DNA from: Chrysomallon squamiferum
Lineage: Eukaryota > Mollusca > Gastropoda > Neomphalida > Peltospiridae
DNA length: 64,000 nt
NCBI GenBank assembly: GCA_012295275.1
Contig: CM022665.1
Coordinates: 31,878,022-31,942,021, forward strand
Direction of reading: 5' to 3'
Part shown: positions 38,884 to 52,834 of the stretch, one piece after another
Layout: every line of letters starts with the position of its first letter
Numbering within the stretch: the stretch's first letter is position 1
Program-made: the position numbers and the translations under genes
The notes under the pieces: model-generated
Seen by the model: the letters and a program-made list of their open reading frames with translations, nothing else
What the model was told of the DNA's origin: nothing
Databases searched by the model: none

Positions 38884-41059
38884 TAACACAAATCTGAAAG
38901 ATGTTAACATTAAAATTAACCCAAATAACTAACACATACAGACATACAAACAAGAAATGTAAATTATAATTCATTAGAGTTATTAAAATACTTTTCAAAA
39001 ATTTAAATCCATTTACTTACTAAAAACAATCCTTTCTTCCTCTCAAAAATATCCAATATTTCTGTCACAGAATTGAAAAGCAACAACAAACTCTTTTTGA
39101 AAAAATTATTTTAAAAAGCAACAAGTGGACTTTACCATTAGTTCTCTAATCATGCAATACACATCATCAACTGATACAGTCTAAATTAGATGGACAGATT
39201 TATGCCTAATGCCTGTCAATTAGTCAGTCATGTGAATCACATAACAACAAAGGCTGAGCATGCTTCACTAAATTTCATTATAATCCCTTGTTTATCATGT
39301 ACATGTTTGTACTACAGTGACCCATCACAAATACCAGTGATATATCTAGCACAGTTGTTGTTTGTATAAAAAAGAAAGAAAGAAAAGAAATGACACTATT
39401 TATTGGCCCACTTAAGACTAGCAATTATAGGATGAACATAATGAAGATTTTTACATTTGAACTTGATGTAACTCTAGGCACTTGATGACAGATATAATTT
39501 ATAGTTAGGTTATGTTATATTTTTCTTTTTTTTTTTTTTTTTTAATATACCTTTAATTAATTTTGTGATGAGTCATAGTATAGTAAAGTCAGATATGTAT
39601 GAATGAATCTATAATAATTATTTGAACTGTGTCCCATAAATGTATTACAAAATAATAATAATAACAACTATATGGGGGGAAAAAGCTTTTTATGTCTAAA
39701 TTTATTGTTCTGTTTTAATACTTTTATTTGATATTTTTTAATTAAATTTCCTTTTTTCTTTCAATCTTTCTTTTTTTTTTAACTACATTTCATTATAATT
39801 AAAATGATTTATAATATTCATTTTATACACACATACACACAAAATAATAATTATAAAAAATGTTTATAAGTAAAAGAAATTAAAATATATATGTTGTACA
39901 TAAAATTTTTATCTTTATTAACATTATCTTATTTTAATACCAAATATTTTTGTTTATATTCATGCTTCAATACATATAATCACATTTATATAAACAAACT
40001 TTAGAAAAAGAAAAAAAAAATGGTGTCAAAATATACTTTTCTATAAACAAAGAAAACAGTAGATCTGACCTCTTTCCCATTTTTTTTCTCTTTGTACATT
40101 AGTAAGGAATTCCTTATAAATCAGCTGGGTAAGTTTTTTTGTTTGTTTGTTTTCAACACTGGCTAACAAGACTGACAGCTGCCATGATTTATGTAAACAT
40201 CACTGTAGAAACTAAAACTTAATGGATCAGACATCATGATTAACACTCCATTCCACAGTCACAACATTTATTTTGTTTAACTAGAACCACTATTGTATTA
40301 CTTTGTGATTCAAACTCAGCAGATGCTCTGTATGAAAATGGTAGAAAGAACAACAAACAGAAGAAAGTAGATCAGGATCTAGATTATGATATAGCTGTTT
40401 AAGATAAAGAAGAAATTTGTTTTTCTCCAATTTTTTTATAAAAAAATGAAAATAAAGTAGGTTGAATAGGTTTTGGTACTGTAACCGAGATAATTAAAAC
40501 TGTAGATTGAAGAAAACTGTTTGCATAGAGTTGTAGGAGAAAAGTTGTTTTTTCATTTCATCTTATCATCTAATTAACTTATTTTTCTTATCTAAATATA
40601 TTAAAATAAGAATACTGGTCTCTGAGAATTTTAAAGTTAACATCTCTTAGATTTGTGTGTGTGTGTGTGTGAGTGTGTTTGTGCCTGTCATATCCATGGT
40701 TTTGAACTGTGGAATGAAACCAACTGCTGACATACAATTAGAGATTATTTTTCAGTTATCAGGGGAAGGAGTCTCATATAACAGTTTTTCATAGAAAAGA
40801 AATTACATATCAGGTGTTTAACAAAGCAGTTGTTGGACACTGTATAGTATGGGAAACAGCCATCATCTGATACATAATGTGTCATCCTTTATTATAATGA
40901 ATTCTTGTGTTTGAAACTTTAAAAAAAACCATTTTACTTAAGCTCACTTCTCTTTTTTTCTCTTCCTTTTCTTTAAAAAATAATAATAATAAATCTGAAC
41001 AAAATTAAAGCATTAAGCTAAATTGTTTTTGCTTTAATTATTCTTCAGCATAAAAAAGA

Positions 41060-41720
41060 GTATTAAGATCATGTAAAACATATGATATGACAGCAGAATT
41101 TGTATGAAGTTTAATAAACTTCCCACATAAATCTTGTGAACCGTAACAAAACAAAAACCAAACCAATTTAAACACTACTTTTTTTCAAACACTGCCTCAA
41201 ATTAAAGCAGACATATACAGCCTAGAAGAAATGAATTTTTTTTTCTTCTGAAATGGCTGATGTATAAAATTTAAGGTTTAATACATAAATTATGTTGAAA
41301 CACCATCTGACACCTACATCAGAAATTGTGAATACAACTAAAAGCAATTTATCAACCATGTTTTTTATATTACTGAATCTGATTTAGTTTAAAATATTTA
41401 CAGCAGAAAATGTAATAAATAAATAAAAAGATTTACAAAGGTTAATTTGTATAATTTAAAGTTTGATAAATAAATATTGTCTAATTTCCATCCAACATCT
41501 GTAACAAACCTTGTTGAATTAGAGCAAAATATAACCAAAATTAATTTATCCACTAAATTCTTTATAAACTCTGCTTCAAGTTAAAGCATTTACAACAGAG
41601 AGCATAATAAATAAATATAATATTTTTTTTTTTTTTAAAAAAGGCTAATGTGTAAAATTTAAAGTTTAATAAATAAATGTAGTCCTGGTTCTGGGTGACA
41701 TCTGTATCAAATTGGTGATG
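41060..41720. repeat. Degenerate tandem array, period about 190 bp
   Basis: GTGTAAAATTTAAAGTTTAAT followed by AAATAAAT recurs near 41255, 41440 and 41643. ATTAAAGCA.ATTTACA.CAGA.A and AACATCTGTA.CAAA recur in step, giving just over three copies of the longest unit in the window. Confidence 0.75.
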
Positions 41721-43931
41721 AGTTTGTATAAAGAAAATCAATACAGGCTGAGTCTGTAGAAATAATTGTTTAGCCCAAAGACAAATTTTAGTGAACTTGT
41801 CATAAAATCTTCAAACTGATGACAGAATCACAATAATTCATATCAGATGTTATTAAATATCCAATGTTATTTAACAGCAGAGAAAGGTTTTCTCTTTCAG
41901 TGGCCAGTCAAAAAAAAAAAAAAAAAACCCCAACAAAATAGTTTGTATGATGTATGTAATATATAATATTCAACAACTGATAGCTAGTAAAAAAAAAGCA
42001 AAAACCAAAAAAAAAAAACCCCATTAATTTAGTTATTTACATGCTATTGTGTTTAACTATAGTTACATACAAGTATATGTAGTTTCCTTTGAGTTTAATT
42101 TCATCAGTTTTCATATTGTTTTCTGATATATAATTTCTTGGATTAACAAAAGTCAACCATTCTTCTAAAGATATGTATGATACATATAAAATATTTATTA
42201 TGCAAAATATTATATATTTACATCATAAACAAGTTTGAAAAGTAAATGTAACATATGATTAACACATAATTAAAACAAAGGAAATTTTATATTTAATGGT
42301 ATATCATTTTTGTTTGATAGCAATATTTTTTATATTGCAAAGCTTGGTTCATCTTCTGAAACATAAACGTTCTGAATGAATGAATGTTTAATGATACCCT
42401 AGCACAAAAAAAATATATCAGCTACTGGATGAGTAAACATTCTTTACATTATTATAACTACTAACTTTAAATAGCATTAAATTAATTTATTTTCTTTTGT
42501 GTTTTCTTCTTATGAATATTATGCTTTTGTTGTTGTTAATAATAATAATTTTTATTATTATCAGTGTAGACATAATATTATTTTTGTTAGAATTTGTCAT
42601 TATTTTTAGTTACTGATTTACTTAACAATCCATTTTTAAACATCCACCCCTGTACTGAAATTTCTATCTACACAAATCATCAATATAGTATAGTATTAAA
42701 ACAAAATAAACCAGTATGTATCTACTGAAGAAAATTGATCTTATGACCTATTTTATTTTTTTATTTATTTTTTCATCTTAAGGTCCATTTTCCGCCAGTG
42801 AACTGCATCTATTTTGTAAGAGTGGTGAACTGGAAAATTTAACAGTATTATAGTATTGATTTTATTATTGTCACTGATTAATAATCAACTGTCAGTGATA
42901 TTTATAGTCTTTATAAAAATTAAAAATAAATAAAAAAAATGAATAAAAAGAATAACTGACAGAGAGATAGAAAGATGAAGATACTAAGAATGGTAGAAAA
43001 AGATAGAGACACATAAAGACTGACAGAGAGAATGCAGTAGTATGATAGAAAGAGAAAAATAAAAACAATAAAAAAAGAGAAAAATATAGAAGAGAAATAG
43101 ACAAAAGATGAAAGAAGAATGAAGAGATCAGAAAGAGAGATCTTTAAAAAAAAAAAAAATCTAAACTTAATTGATTTTATATTTTTATCATTTTGAGCAT
43201 TCTCTACATTTTATTGGCAAACCAGTTGTGCAAACTGTGAATTCAAAAGACCTACTAAGCAAATATTTTTCCACTTAACAAAATCATTGGTCTAATTTAC
43301 AAGTGTATCTGCAGAAAGAGGTCATTAATGATGAAAAAATTGGTATACCTATTTTTTTTAATTTTAATTTGACTTGTTTACAAACTCTAATCTCATTTTC
43401 TGACAGCTGTTCATATTAAGTGTATCATGGATAATGAATTAACTTGGAATATTCTGTATAATGCAAAGGAGAAGTGATTTTAAAATTAAAAACAAAATTA
43501 AAATTTAACAACATTTCATGATAAAGATAAATATATATATATTATCCAGACATTGATTAGGAAATGAAAAAGATTAATTGTAATATCAATGATATACAAT
43601 GTTTATTTTCAGAGCAAACAAATGATTCGGAATCATGCAAATAAAACAGCACAAAAATGTCTGAAATAATTTAACAAAAGATAAAAAAATATAAAAACAT
43701 AAAATGAGCATCATTTATAGATTTTTCTTTCAAATAAATAATATATAATACAATGGGTTTATGAAAAATGTCTCTCTTATTTATATATTACTCTGTGTAA
43801 TAAAACAAATATACATTTATACATGCAGACACAAACACACACTCTTATATGTGTGTTTATATATATATATATATAATAATATATGCTGTAATTTATTGTA
43901 TTTCAGTAAAATATAATTATATTTTACCTAC

Positions 43932-43972
43932 CTCAGTCCACAAGTTAGTATACTGAGTGAACAGTTTGAATA
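43932..43972 (-). CDS. Candidate 41-nt cassette exon (coding or 5' UTR)
   Basis: The acceptor CTTTGTTTCTTCACAG is among the strongest in the window and the donor GACTGAG|GTAGGT is good. After the exon at 55076 (phase 1) it reads in frame as FKLFTQYTNLWTE and leaves in phase 0. It cannot join the large exon directly (phase 1 needed), but can join either 35594-35639 or 26652-26688, which enter in phase 0 and leave in phase 1; 41 plus 37 is divisible by three. It could instead be a 5' UTR exon leading to the ATG exon at 30864-30987. No homologous peptide was recognised. Confidence 0.35.
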
Positions 43973-44299
43973 CTGTGAAGAAACAAAGTGCAACACTTTT
44001 CAAACAAAAGGTTTCTAAGCTATCTCCTAATTTTAACTTTGATGAAAAATACATAAATCCCTTTCAGTGGAACATACAACTCTGCACTCAGTAACTCAGC
44101 AGCTGAAGATAAAATTCAGATCAGCACCACTAAACATCCATCAAAGTCCAGAAAGTAGCCATTAGTATTTAGACAAAGCTTGACCACTAGATAATCCCCA
44201 CTGACCAATCTGCTTTTCCCTGACCACTTGTACGTATGTATATATATGTTGTGTTCAGACAAAACAAGCTGAACACTGGTTACCAAGTCTAGAAAAATC

Positions 44300-44570
44300 T
44301 TCCAGTCTTGTTACTCACAGTGCAGTACAGTGTAACACGAACATGAAGATGCTCATAGCAGCTAATTTCATGCCATTAGGCAACACTTAATTCCCAAAAT
44401 ATGGGTCTGGTTAACTTTGTCCTGCCCCATTTTGAAATTACTCCAGTGACAACAACACGATGCCAGAGATGAAAGACTCAGTTTGAGCTGATATTTGTCA
44501 CTTTACACTGAAACAGCAGCAGCAGCTTTGCTTCATGTCTGCTTCTAAAGCGTCTGCTACTACAATACAG
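44300..44570 (-). promoter_or_regulatory. Possible alternative promoter / 5' UTR region
   Basis: This is an island of complex, less AT-rich sequence inside a large intron, with a CAG trinucleotide run and a minus-strand donor-like site TGCACT|GTGAGT at 44319/44318. It lies a few hundred bases upstream of the strong acceptor at 43973, so it could hold a non-coding first exon for a transcript running through 43932-43972 to the ATG exon at 30.9 kb. Evidence is positional and compositional only. Confidence 0.15.
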
Positions 44571-45929
44571 CACAAAATCAATTGAAGACAAAGGAGAGTT
44601 CTAGAAGAGAAATCACTGTGTCACAAAGAGTTTGTTATTTCTCACTGTATTTCCCCTGTTTTATTTTTAGCTCTTTTTTTTTTTTTTTCAAGTTTGAAGC
44701 CTTTGGCTCTGCTTCAGTAACAGTAAATGAAGCAGAAAGTTTCACTTACAAGGCTGACTGTAGTCTGCAAGTCAGGGAACTGCATGGAAAAAAAGTAAAA
44801 TGAAAGAAGAATGTCAACATGGTTGATTACTTTCTGTGTTTTCAAGTACAGAATCAGAAATACTGTTCACTGATCTGCTTGGCACAAATAGTCATGTGAA
44901 AATGATATTGTGGTAATAAAGATCAGTTTAAATATCTATAATCTCCTCTATAATCATAGGGTTAAAGATGAGATGCTTGTGTATAGTAAATATTTCAGCA
45001 TATGACCCATAAAATAATGAAATAAATCATGAAGCAAAAAGAAAAAGATTCATTTCTTCTGACAAAAATCAATTCCCAGCAGAAAAATATCTCAATTCAT
45101 TAGTGGAATAATATGTTATGGTTATCAGAAATGTTATTTAATTTCAACCCAAGTCACTGTTTAGTCTGCTGCATCTGTCTTCCTGATCTGATAACATATA
45201 GCTTACCACTGATTGATTTTACAAAACAAAAAGCAAAACACTTGCATTTACTTTTCATCAACAGGACATAAAGTATTTCTGCTCTTTCTGTCAGAAAATT
45301 CTCATTAAAAAAATTCAATATTGCTAATGAGATCAGAATTGACTGATCAATGAAGAAAGCATTAAGATCTTTCTTTTACATTTAGACAATGATTATGACC
45401 AAATCTTTTCTTCTTTTTTTCTCTTTAAAATTCTGTTGCAAGGTGTAGGAATTAATGAAAATAAAATTCATATCCTCTCTTTTTCAAAAAACAGAACTCA
45501 ATTTACTTTCTCTGAACTGACAAACATAGTTTCATCAATTCTGAATTTTATTTAGAAATTTGGTAAAGATATTTTTTAATTCAAATGTGTAGGTGGTGGA
45601 GAAAATTTAATTTTTTAAAATAATTAAAACATTTTATCATTATTATTATTTTTGGTAGCTGTAATGGTAGTAGATGTGGTAGTAGTAGTTACAGATGAGT
45701 AATAGTATCTGTATTGGTGGTAATAGTAGCAATAATAGTACTGTTATAATATTTTAAATTTAAAGCTTGATATATTTATTTACATTTCAGAATAGTTAGA
45801 TGGTTGAAAATAAATTTACATGAAGGTAACAACTGTGCTATGATAACTGTGTTTGTTAACAGATTCAACAAATGTGGAGATTACAATGGTGATATTTCAC
45901 TGGGAACTTAATACCTGCTGATTTTAATT

Positions 45930-46860
45930 AACATCATACCTGAACACAAAAACATTACCTACAAACTTTAATTAAAATGATACCTGGACAGAAAAAAATA
46001 AGCAATCACAAACATGCTTAGTTAATAATATATTAGAATGATTAAAAAAAAAAAAAAAATTGTACACAGAATTTGATTAATAATATTTTTGAAAACAATT
46101 TCTTTTTTTACATCCTTTGATTCCTTTTCTATTATGTTAAGTATTAATTTCTATTATAATTAATTAACTGAATAAAAATCGTGAACAGTCTGCATGAATG
46201 TAATACTTAGATAAGGCTAATGATATGACAAAATAAATACAGTGCCAAAGCTGGTTTATTTAATATGAAATATAGATAAGAATGTTATCTCTATTTTAAT
46301 TACATCCTGATCAGAAACTTTTACCTATTCTGTATATCATACTACCTGTAAAAGCCATCCTTGTCTGTTAAGAACATTATCTCTACTTCTTTTAATTACA
46401 CCTGTATCAGATATTTTCTCCTACTCTGTATATCATATTACCTGGAAAAACAATCTTTATCTGATGTATATATTATATTACTTGGAAAAAAAAAGATTTA
46501 CCTACCACAGTTTACTTACTGCATTAGTTATTTAACCTTAGAATTTTTTTTACCTATTGTGTTTGTTATAATTGTCCCTGTAAAAATTTACATACTCTAT
46601 TAATGTTATTAACTGGGAAAAAGTCTCATAACTTACTGTGTTTATTATATGTAAAAATACTTGTACCTGCTTTGTTTATTATAATATATGTAAAAATATT
46701 TTTACTTCTGGTATTATAATATCTGGAGAAATGTACATACTATATTAATATAATTATTACCTGAAAAAATAAAACAATTACCTAAAAAAAGAAAATAGAG
46801 AAATAAAAAAGTTCCTATCTTCTTCATTGCATTACCTGGAAATAAAATTTTACTAAGAGG
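45930..46860. repeat. Degenerate tandem array, period about 40 bp
   Basis: Many decayed copies of TTTACCTACTCTGTATAT followed by TATTACCTGGAAAAA (near 46321, 46418, 46459, 46549, 46590, 46630, 46670, 46734). On the gene strand the unit reads TTTTTCCAGGTAATA. Confidence 0.7.
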
Positions 46861-47410
46861 CTTTAATAATAACTAGATATCTATAGGCCTTAGTTCACTC
46901 GAGTCAATCAGTTGTTCTGTATTGATCTTTTATTTATTTTATTATTATTTTGACCTCAAGTCATTGAGTAAAGTGCATAGAATCACCTGTGACATACTGT
47001 AGTACAAACAGTGGGCAGTGTCAGCTGGCACTAATCTCTTGACAACTACAATCATACGGTGTTAATCAAGAGATCACTTTGCTCAATACCCCCAGAAACT
47101 CTCAATGTGTTTGGTGGTCAGGGGAATATAAAAGCCTGATTACAAACTGTTATATCTCAAGGCCACTGGTCAGTCTAACACCAAACAAACAGAGACAATC
47201 AGTAGCCTCTGGTTTGTAGCTTTTTCATTACATATATCCACTTGAAATATACAGAGCTATCAGCCCAAACAATCTGTTTATCAAATGCTGTTTCCTAGTC
47301 TTCAACCATGATCCACTCCAAGTGATACAGGCATATGGCTTTGTAATTGGAGTGTTTGTCTGAAATGTGATTATTTCCCAATCTTACCAGTGCTGGTCAA
47401 TACATACAAA

Positions 47411-47530
47411 GGGATGTAGCTCAGTGGATAGAATGCTGCCCTAAAACTTGATGGGTCATAGGATCAGTCCTTTGTGATGTGGCAGTTTGACACTTTCCCA
47501 TTAGCAGTAGCAATCTGTTCATTTACAAGG
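47411..47530 (+). mobile_element. tRNA-derived SINE-like fragment
   Basis: An A box (TAGCTCAGTGG, 47417-47427) and B box (GGATCAGTCC, 47461-47470) at tRNA spacing, followed by TTTGTGATGTGGCAGTTTGACA. The tRNA arms are decayed and no intact cloverleaf forms. The head differs from the copy at 27.4 kb, so a different subfamily is possible. The 3' end is unclear; a T tract begins near 47535. Confidence 0.5.
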
Positions 47531-48574
47531 TTGTTTTTTTTTTTTTGGGTAACAAAGTTTATTAAATTAACAAGACAAAATTATACTAAGACTTTATCAT
47601 CAAAATTTAATGTTTAACATCATGATTATTAGATTTCACCAAAACATCTAACTATATTTTTAAAGTTATAAAACAGGGTTTACTGGAGAAATAAAATTGT
47701 CTGTTCAGAACAAATGAATATTTAATAATATCTTAACACATTTCACCACCAAACAATCTCAGAGGAACTGAAAAATATCATCCTGCCACGTAGGTAGACA
47801 GCCAGCCAGACAGAAAGACAGCCAACAAGTTGGTAGGTAGATACAAAAAGATAGAAAAATAGAAAGCTATTGAGAAATGATGTATTAGAAAGAAAATAGT
47901 TTGTCAAAAAAAACCAATACTAGATATTTATATGTCTTTATAATATTAATAGCTCATTAACGTATTTATATATATATATATATATATATGAAGAAAACAC
48001 ACACATAGATATAACATATATATGCATAAACAAACATGCAAAACAGAATGCAATTATTAATTTTTAAACTATAATCTAAAAAAACAAAAAAACAAAAACA
48101 CAAAACAACAGTGCTCGCCCTAATGGAAGAAGAAGAAAACAAAATAAAACAAATATTTTGAGAAACAAGACCTTTTAATAATAATAATAATATTTCACAA
48201 ACATGTGTTTACATTATCACAGGAATTTATCTGATCTGCAATGTGTAAGTAATTAAAACCAGTTCAAATTACAATTGTTATACACGTAATAAAGAAGAAA
48301 ATGGGAAACAGAGATGTCAACCTATTTCCCACGGTGTTAAATAAGTATATGTATTTTAGAGAAACCAGATGAACCAAGTGGGTACAATTGTTATGAAAGG
48401 AGATAAACATCAGGCCAGTATATACTGCAAGAATACTTCCTTTATGCAAGAATACTGTAAAGAAAAATATCTATGTTTAAATACATGTAATTAAATGGAG
48501 AAGGAGTAGATAAGAGGGACACTAATTATAACATGTATTTTATGTTTTGTACTGTTACACTGTAAGAAGTGCTC

Positions 48575-48835
48575 ATTATGTGTGTGTAAGTACATATTTA
48601 TATGTTTTCTTTATGAAGGTATGGATGAAGAATGAATAATGAATGGATGGTCTGATGGATGGATATGTATGTATATGCACATGTATGCAAGCTTCTAATA
48701 TATGTACAAGTGTATATATGTATATAATAAATGTTTCTAATGTGTACATGTATATATGTATGTATGTATGTATGCATGTGTGCATGTATGTACTTATGTA
48801 TTTATGTATGTATTAATATATTCATGTATGTTTGA
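48575..48835. repeat. Degenerate TATG/GATG/TGTA compound repeat
   Basis: ATGGATGG, TGTATGTA and TTATGTAT words over about 260 bp; reading frames across it are artefacts. Confidence 0.75.
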
Positions 48836-49075
48836 AAGTTAGTACAGATGTAATTGAGAGTATGTCTATATGGATATACTTCATGTTTTTAAGAATAGAC
48901 ATCTGTTTATTTGAAGACAATCATTAACGATAATATGTTCTTAATTCCTTTACAGATGATAGGTATGGGATAGCTCATGATTACAGGAAAATGCAGTTTT
49001 CTTTTAGAGAAAAGTGCAAAACACCACACAGTGTATATCTTGCTATCTGAGGAATGTGCCACAGTATAAAAAATA

Positions 49076-49076
<1 letters not shown>

Positions 49077-49106
<30 letters not shown>

Positions 49107-49172
49107 TGAATAAGGTAATTTTGAATTTTCTTTTGTGTTCACAATGTCCAATTGTTTTTTTTTTTTTTTTTT
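49077..49172. repeat. A27 tract and T18 tract 51 bp apart
   Basis: A tract at 49077-49103 and T tract at 49155-49172, inverted with respect to each other, able to form a stem. Confidence 0.9.
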
Positions 49173-52100
49173 GTTGAAATTTTGAATTTTAAATTAAGTT
49201 ATATCAATATATGTTATCATGTAAATGAAAATTCTTTCCTTTCAATACACATTCTACTTTTTCTCAACCTAATTATATATTAAGCTACAATTCTTGAACA
49301 ATTTCCCATACCCTTTTCTTTTTTCTTTTGTTTAAATCACCTTCACCAAAATGTCCCTGGTTATCTGTTACATAAACTGAGCTGATTGGAATAGGTGTTG
49401 ATGGCTTTGATATCTCAGGAATTTTTCTTCAGATTACAGGTATTCTGTTAAAGATTACATGCAAATTTTAGATTCTGGCATTCCATTGTGTTCAAGAAAT
49501 ACCGGCAATCAGCATTTTCCTAATGTCTTCATGTTCTCTGGCAGAATCCCTGAGGCATGCTTACACAAGGAAATGTTTACATATTTATTCTTGATGTTAC
49601 AAGTAAAGATATAAAAAGTAAAACCATTCTGCTCTTGGTCTGATCAAGTGCATTCAGGCAAGTACAGATTAGATGGTACACATTGCAGTTACAGCTCTAT
49701 TATTTCTAACTTAAATAGACTTGTAGATAAAAGAGGGTGGGGAAAAGAAATGAAATGCACCTAACAAAAGGAGAAGATAATGAAGAAGAATGTTCATGAT
49801 CTAGGTTGAATGTTAAGAAAATAAATATCAATGATTTAGGTTTAAAAGCAAAAGAAAAAAAAAAAAAGTATCCATAGTCTAGGCTTAAAAGATAAATATA
49901 AAGATAAATAGGCCTATTGATTATTTAGTTTAAATGTTAAATATAATTTCTAGTATTACAAAAATGAGCAAGATTTAAAAATCACAAATACATAATTAAA
50001 GTAAAATAACATTAACTTAAAAATAAAATAAAACAAAAAGAGAATCTGTCATGTAAGAAAAACAAGTGTTTTGAATTATGTACATTTTCTGCCAGTCTGT
50101 AAGATATTACAAAGTTAAAGGCTAAGAAGTAAAAATCTGAATGTCATCCAGTGTTCACTAACACCTGGAATTCAAATTGTCTCACAACAAATGTGTGGCT
50201 GCTGACAACTGCTAATGTTAAATGATACTCCTGTCCACATATGGGTTGAAGAATTTGTAATAAGGTTTTGATTTTGTTTTTTTTAACCTAGGGAAGAAAT
50301 GGTTATTTCATATATATATATATCATGAACTGAACAAAAAAAATATAAAATGATAAAAAAAACATGAAGGTAGTGAAAGAAATACACATGGATATTCAAA
50401 AGTGAAATTAACAAATATGGCATACAAATAAAAAGTGTAGAGAGAGGGAGAAGGGAGAAAGTCAGGAGTCATTCATACAGCATAATTCATTTGTAAGATG
50501 CTCTAATGGTGATAAATTAGCCAAAGTGAAACCAATATAAGAAGATCCCTGGTGTGAAATAAATGAATTAACTGTAATCATATATAAAAACTGTATGTAT
50601 AACATCAAACATTATTATACACCCTTACTAATATTAATTAATGCAGTTCAGCCACTTTGGTTAGGCTTAGTTCCATTCTAAGTGGTAAACTGTTAGCTGA
50701 TGCTCAGAAAATAAGTCAAAGTTCATTATAGCAACTGTTTGGCTTGGTTCTAGCCATCCATTACTTGGTGCGTTACAAGTCTATGGAGATAAAGCCAGTG
50801 AGGCTCCATTTGACTGATGAAATCAATATTTCTATGCGTAAATCTGGATGTTTTTAAAAGATATATAAAATGATATTAAACCTTTGGTTTCATCAATTTA
50901 ATAGTTATTTAAAACAGAATGTTTCTATATTGACTTTTCAAAAAGCAATGTGTTAGTTTATTATTATGGTAACAAATTATTTCAAAACAATATGGTTATC
51001 AATCATTTCATCTAATGATAATTGCTATTTTTATAATAATATGTTAGTTAAAAACATTTGCTGTTTGGGATTAAGGTGACAATTGTTGTTACTTCTCTTG
51101 CACCAAAATTATGCTCAAGAACTTTAAAATAAATGTTTGTAACACTGTTACAAGAGAGTAGCCAGGACAGCTTTAGAATATTTTAATACTTCAGTACTAG
51201 TATATCAATTGCTCTGGTATATATTTTTCTGTACATGGAAGAATGCTTATAAAAGATTCCTGTCTTCTAATTGTAAGCACAATCATTAAAACAAAATTAG
51301 GTATTGCTACAGATGATTTCTCAAGCCTGAATTAGCAGAATAATGAACAGAAACCCTCAAATAGTTCAACACTGTCTGAGATTGAACTGTTTGAAGCTTT
51401 TAAATATCATGGAGCAGCAACAATTCAAAAATAACAAAAAATTTATGTACAAAATATTTGTCTTCTTTAATTTACCCCATTAAAATTTAAATTAAAGTGT
51501 GGTACCATCACTGAACTCCAGATGAAAGTTACAAGGTTGTTCAGATACAGCAGTAGCTATTAATGTTCACCTAATTGTTTTAATTAGAATAATATCCTCA
51601 GTCACATGGTTAGTTGTGCTGGTGATTTCTGACATCATCCTACAGATGTTGTGGGTTTAATTAGTTTCTTTGCTTGTGTGATATTTCACAAGAAATGTCT
51701 GAATGAAACCTAACAACAACAGATGTTAAAAAGTGTAGAGATGTTCTAAACAAACAGTGAGTTATTCATTCATTTTGTTTAGCAATTCATTCATGTTACA
51801 GGAATATTTATTTATGTTCCCAAAATACATAGTATGAAATGCTTCTGTGCTGTCAAAATTTATGATTTATTGTTGTCTTCAAAATAAAAGTTTTCCCCGG
51901 ACAAAATATTCACTCATTCTTCTTTAACTGATGACCTTAGAATTCACACACATATATTTTTCTCAATATCAGATGAAGATAGGTTAACAGTAATCCCTAG
52001 ATGTATACATCTTGTCTGAGGTGATCAGTCCATTGTGATATAAAAGCAAACAGTTTACAACAGCCATCAAGGAGTGGAAATTATCCTGTCACCTTCAATG

Positions 52101-52834
52101 AAATGTAATGTTTAAATACTCATAGGAGACCTTCCAGAAAGTTTTAAAACTGGTGGGTATATATATATTTTTATTTTTTATTTGTTTGTTTTTTTGTCAG
52201 ATATTTATCATTATCACAGAAATTATTAAGGTAAAGTCTCAGTTTAAATATTTTTTAATTTTTTAATTATTATCCAGTCTGTTTCTGATAGCTAAATCCA
52301 TTAATAAACTGTTCTCATTTCTTTTGTTATTCAGATAATGTACAAAATGCTTGACATTAAGCTGTGTACAAGACTTCTGTCTGATTGTAAGTATATTAGT
52401 ATTCACACTGGCATTACTTGTCAAATCCAAATATCCAATCTGACATCCTGGAAAATTAATTTATTTTTATTGTTAATACATACTTAATAATTATCTGTAC
52501 CATAAGAGAGTAAAACTGGTGCTTTTAAAGGCATATTATTATAAGCTATGTTCATTAGAAAAGTTCTAACAATTTAGGAACAGCAATTTTAATTATTTTG
52601 AAAAAAGAAGAACAGTTAAAAAATTGCTTTTACAATATTTAGTGCTATACAAATATTTCAAGTCTTTATTATAATGCTAGAGGTCTTAAAAAAAAAAGTA
52701 GTTTCTGTTAATATGTGTGTCAGTCAGTATGATGTAGATCACTGAATACTATATGTCTTTATTGTTTTACAACTAGACACTGTCATATGTTGCAGATATA
52801 ATCATACTACTGTAAGTATCTTCTGAAGTGCTAT

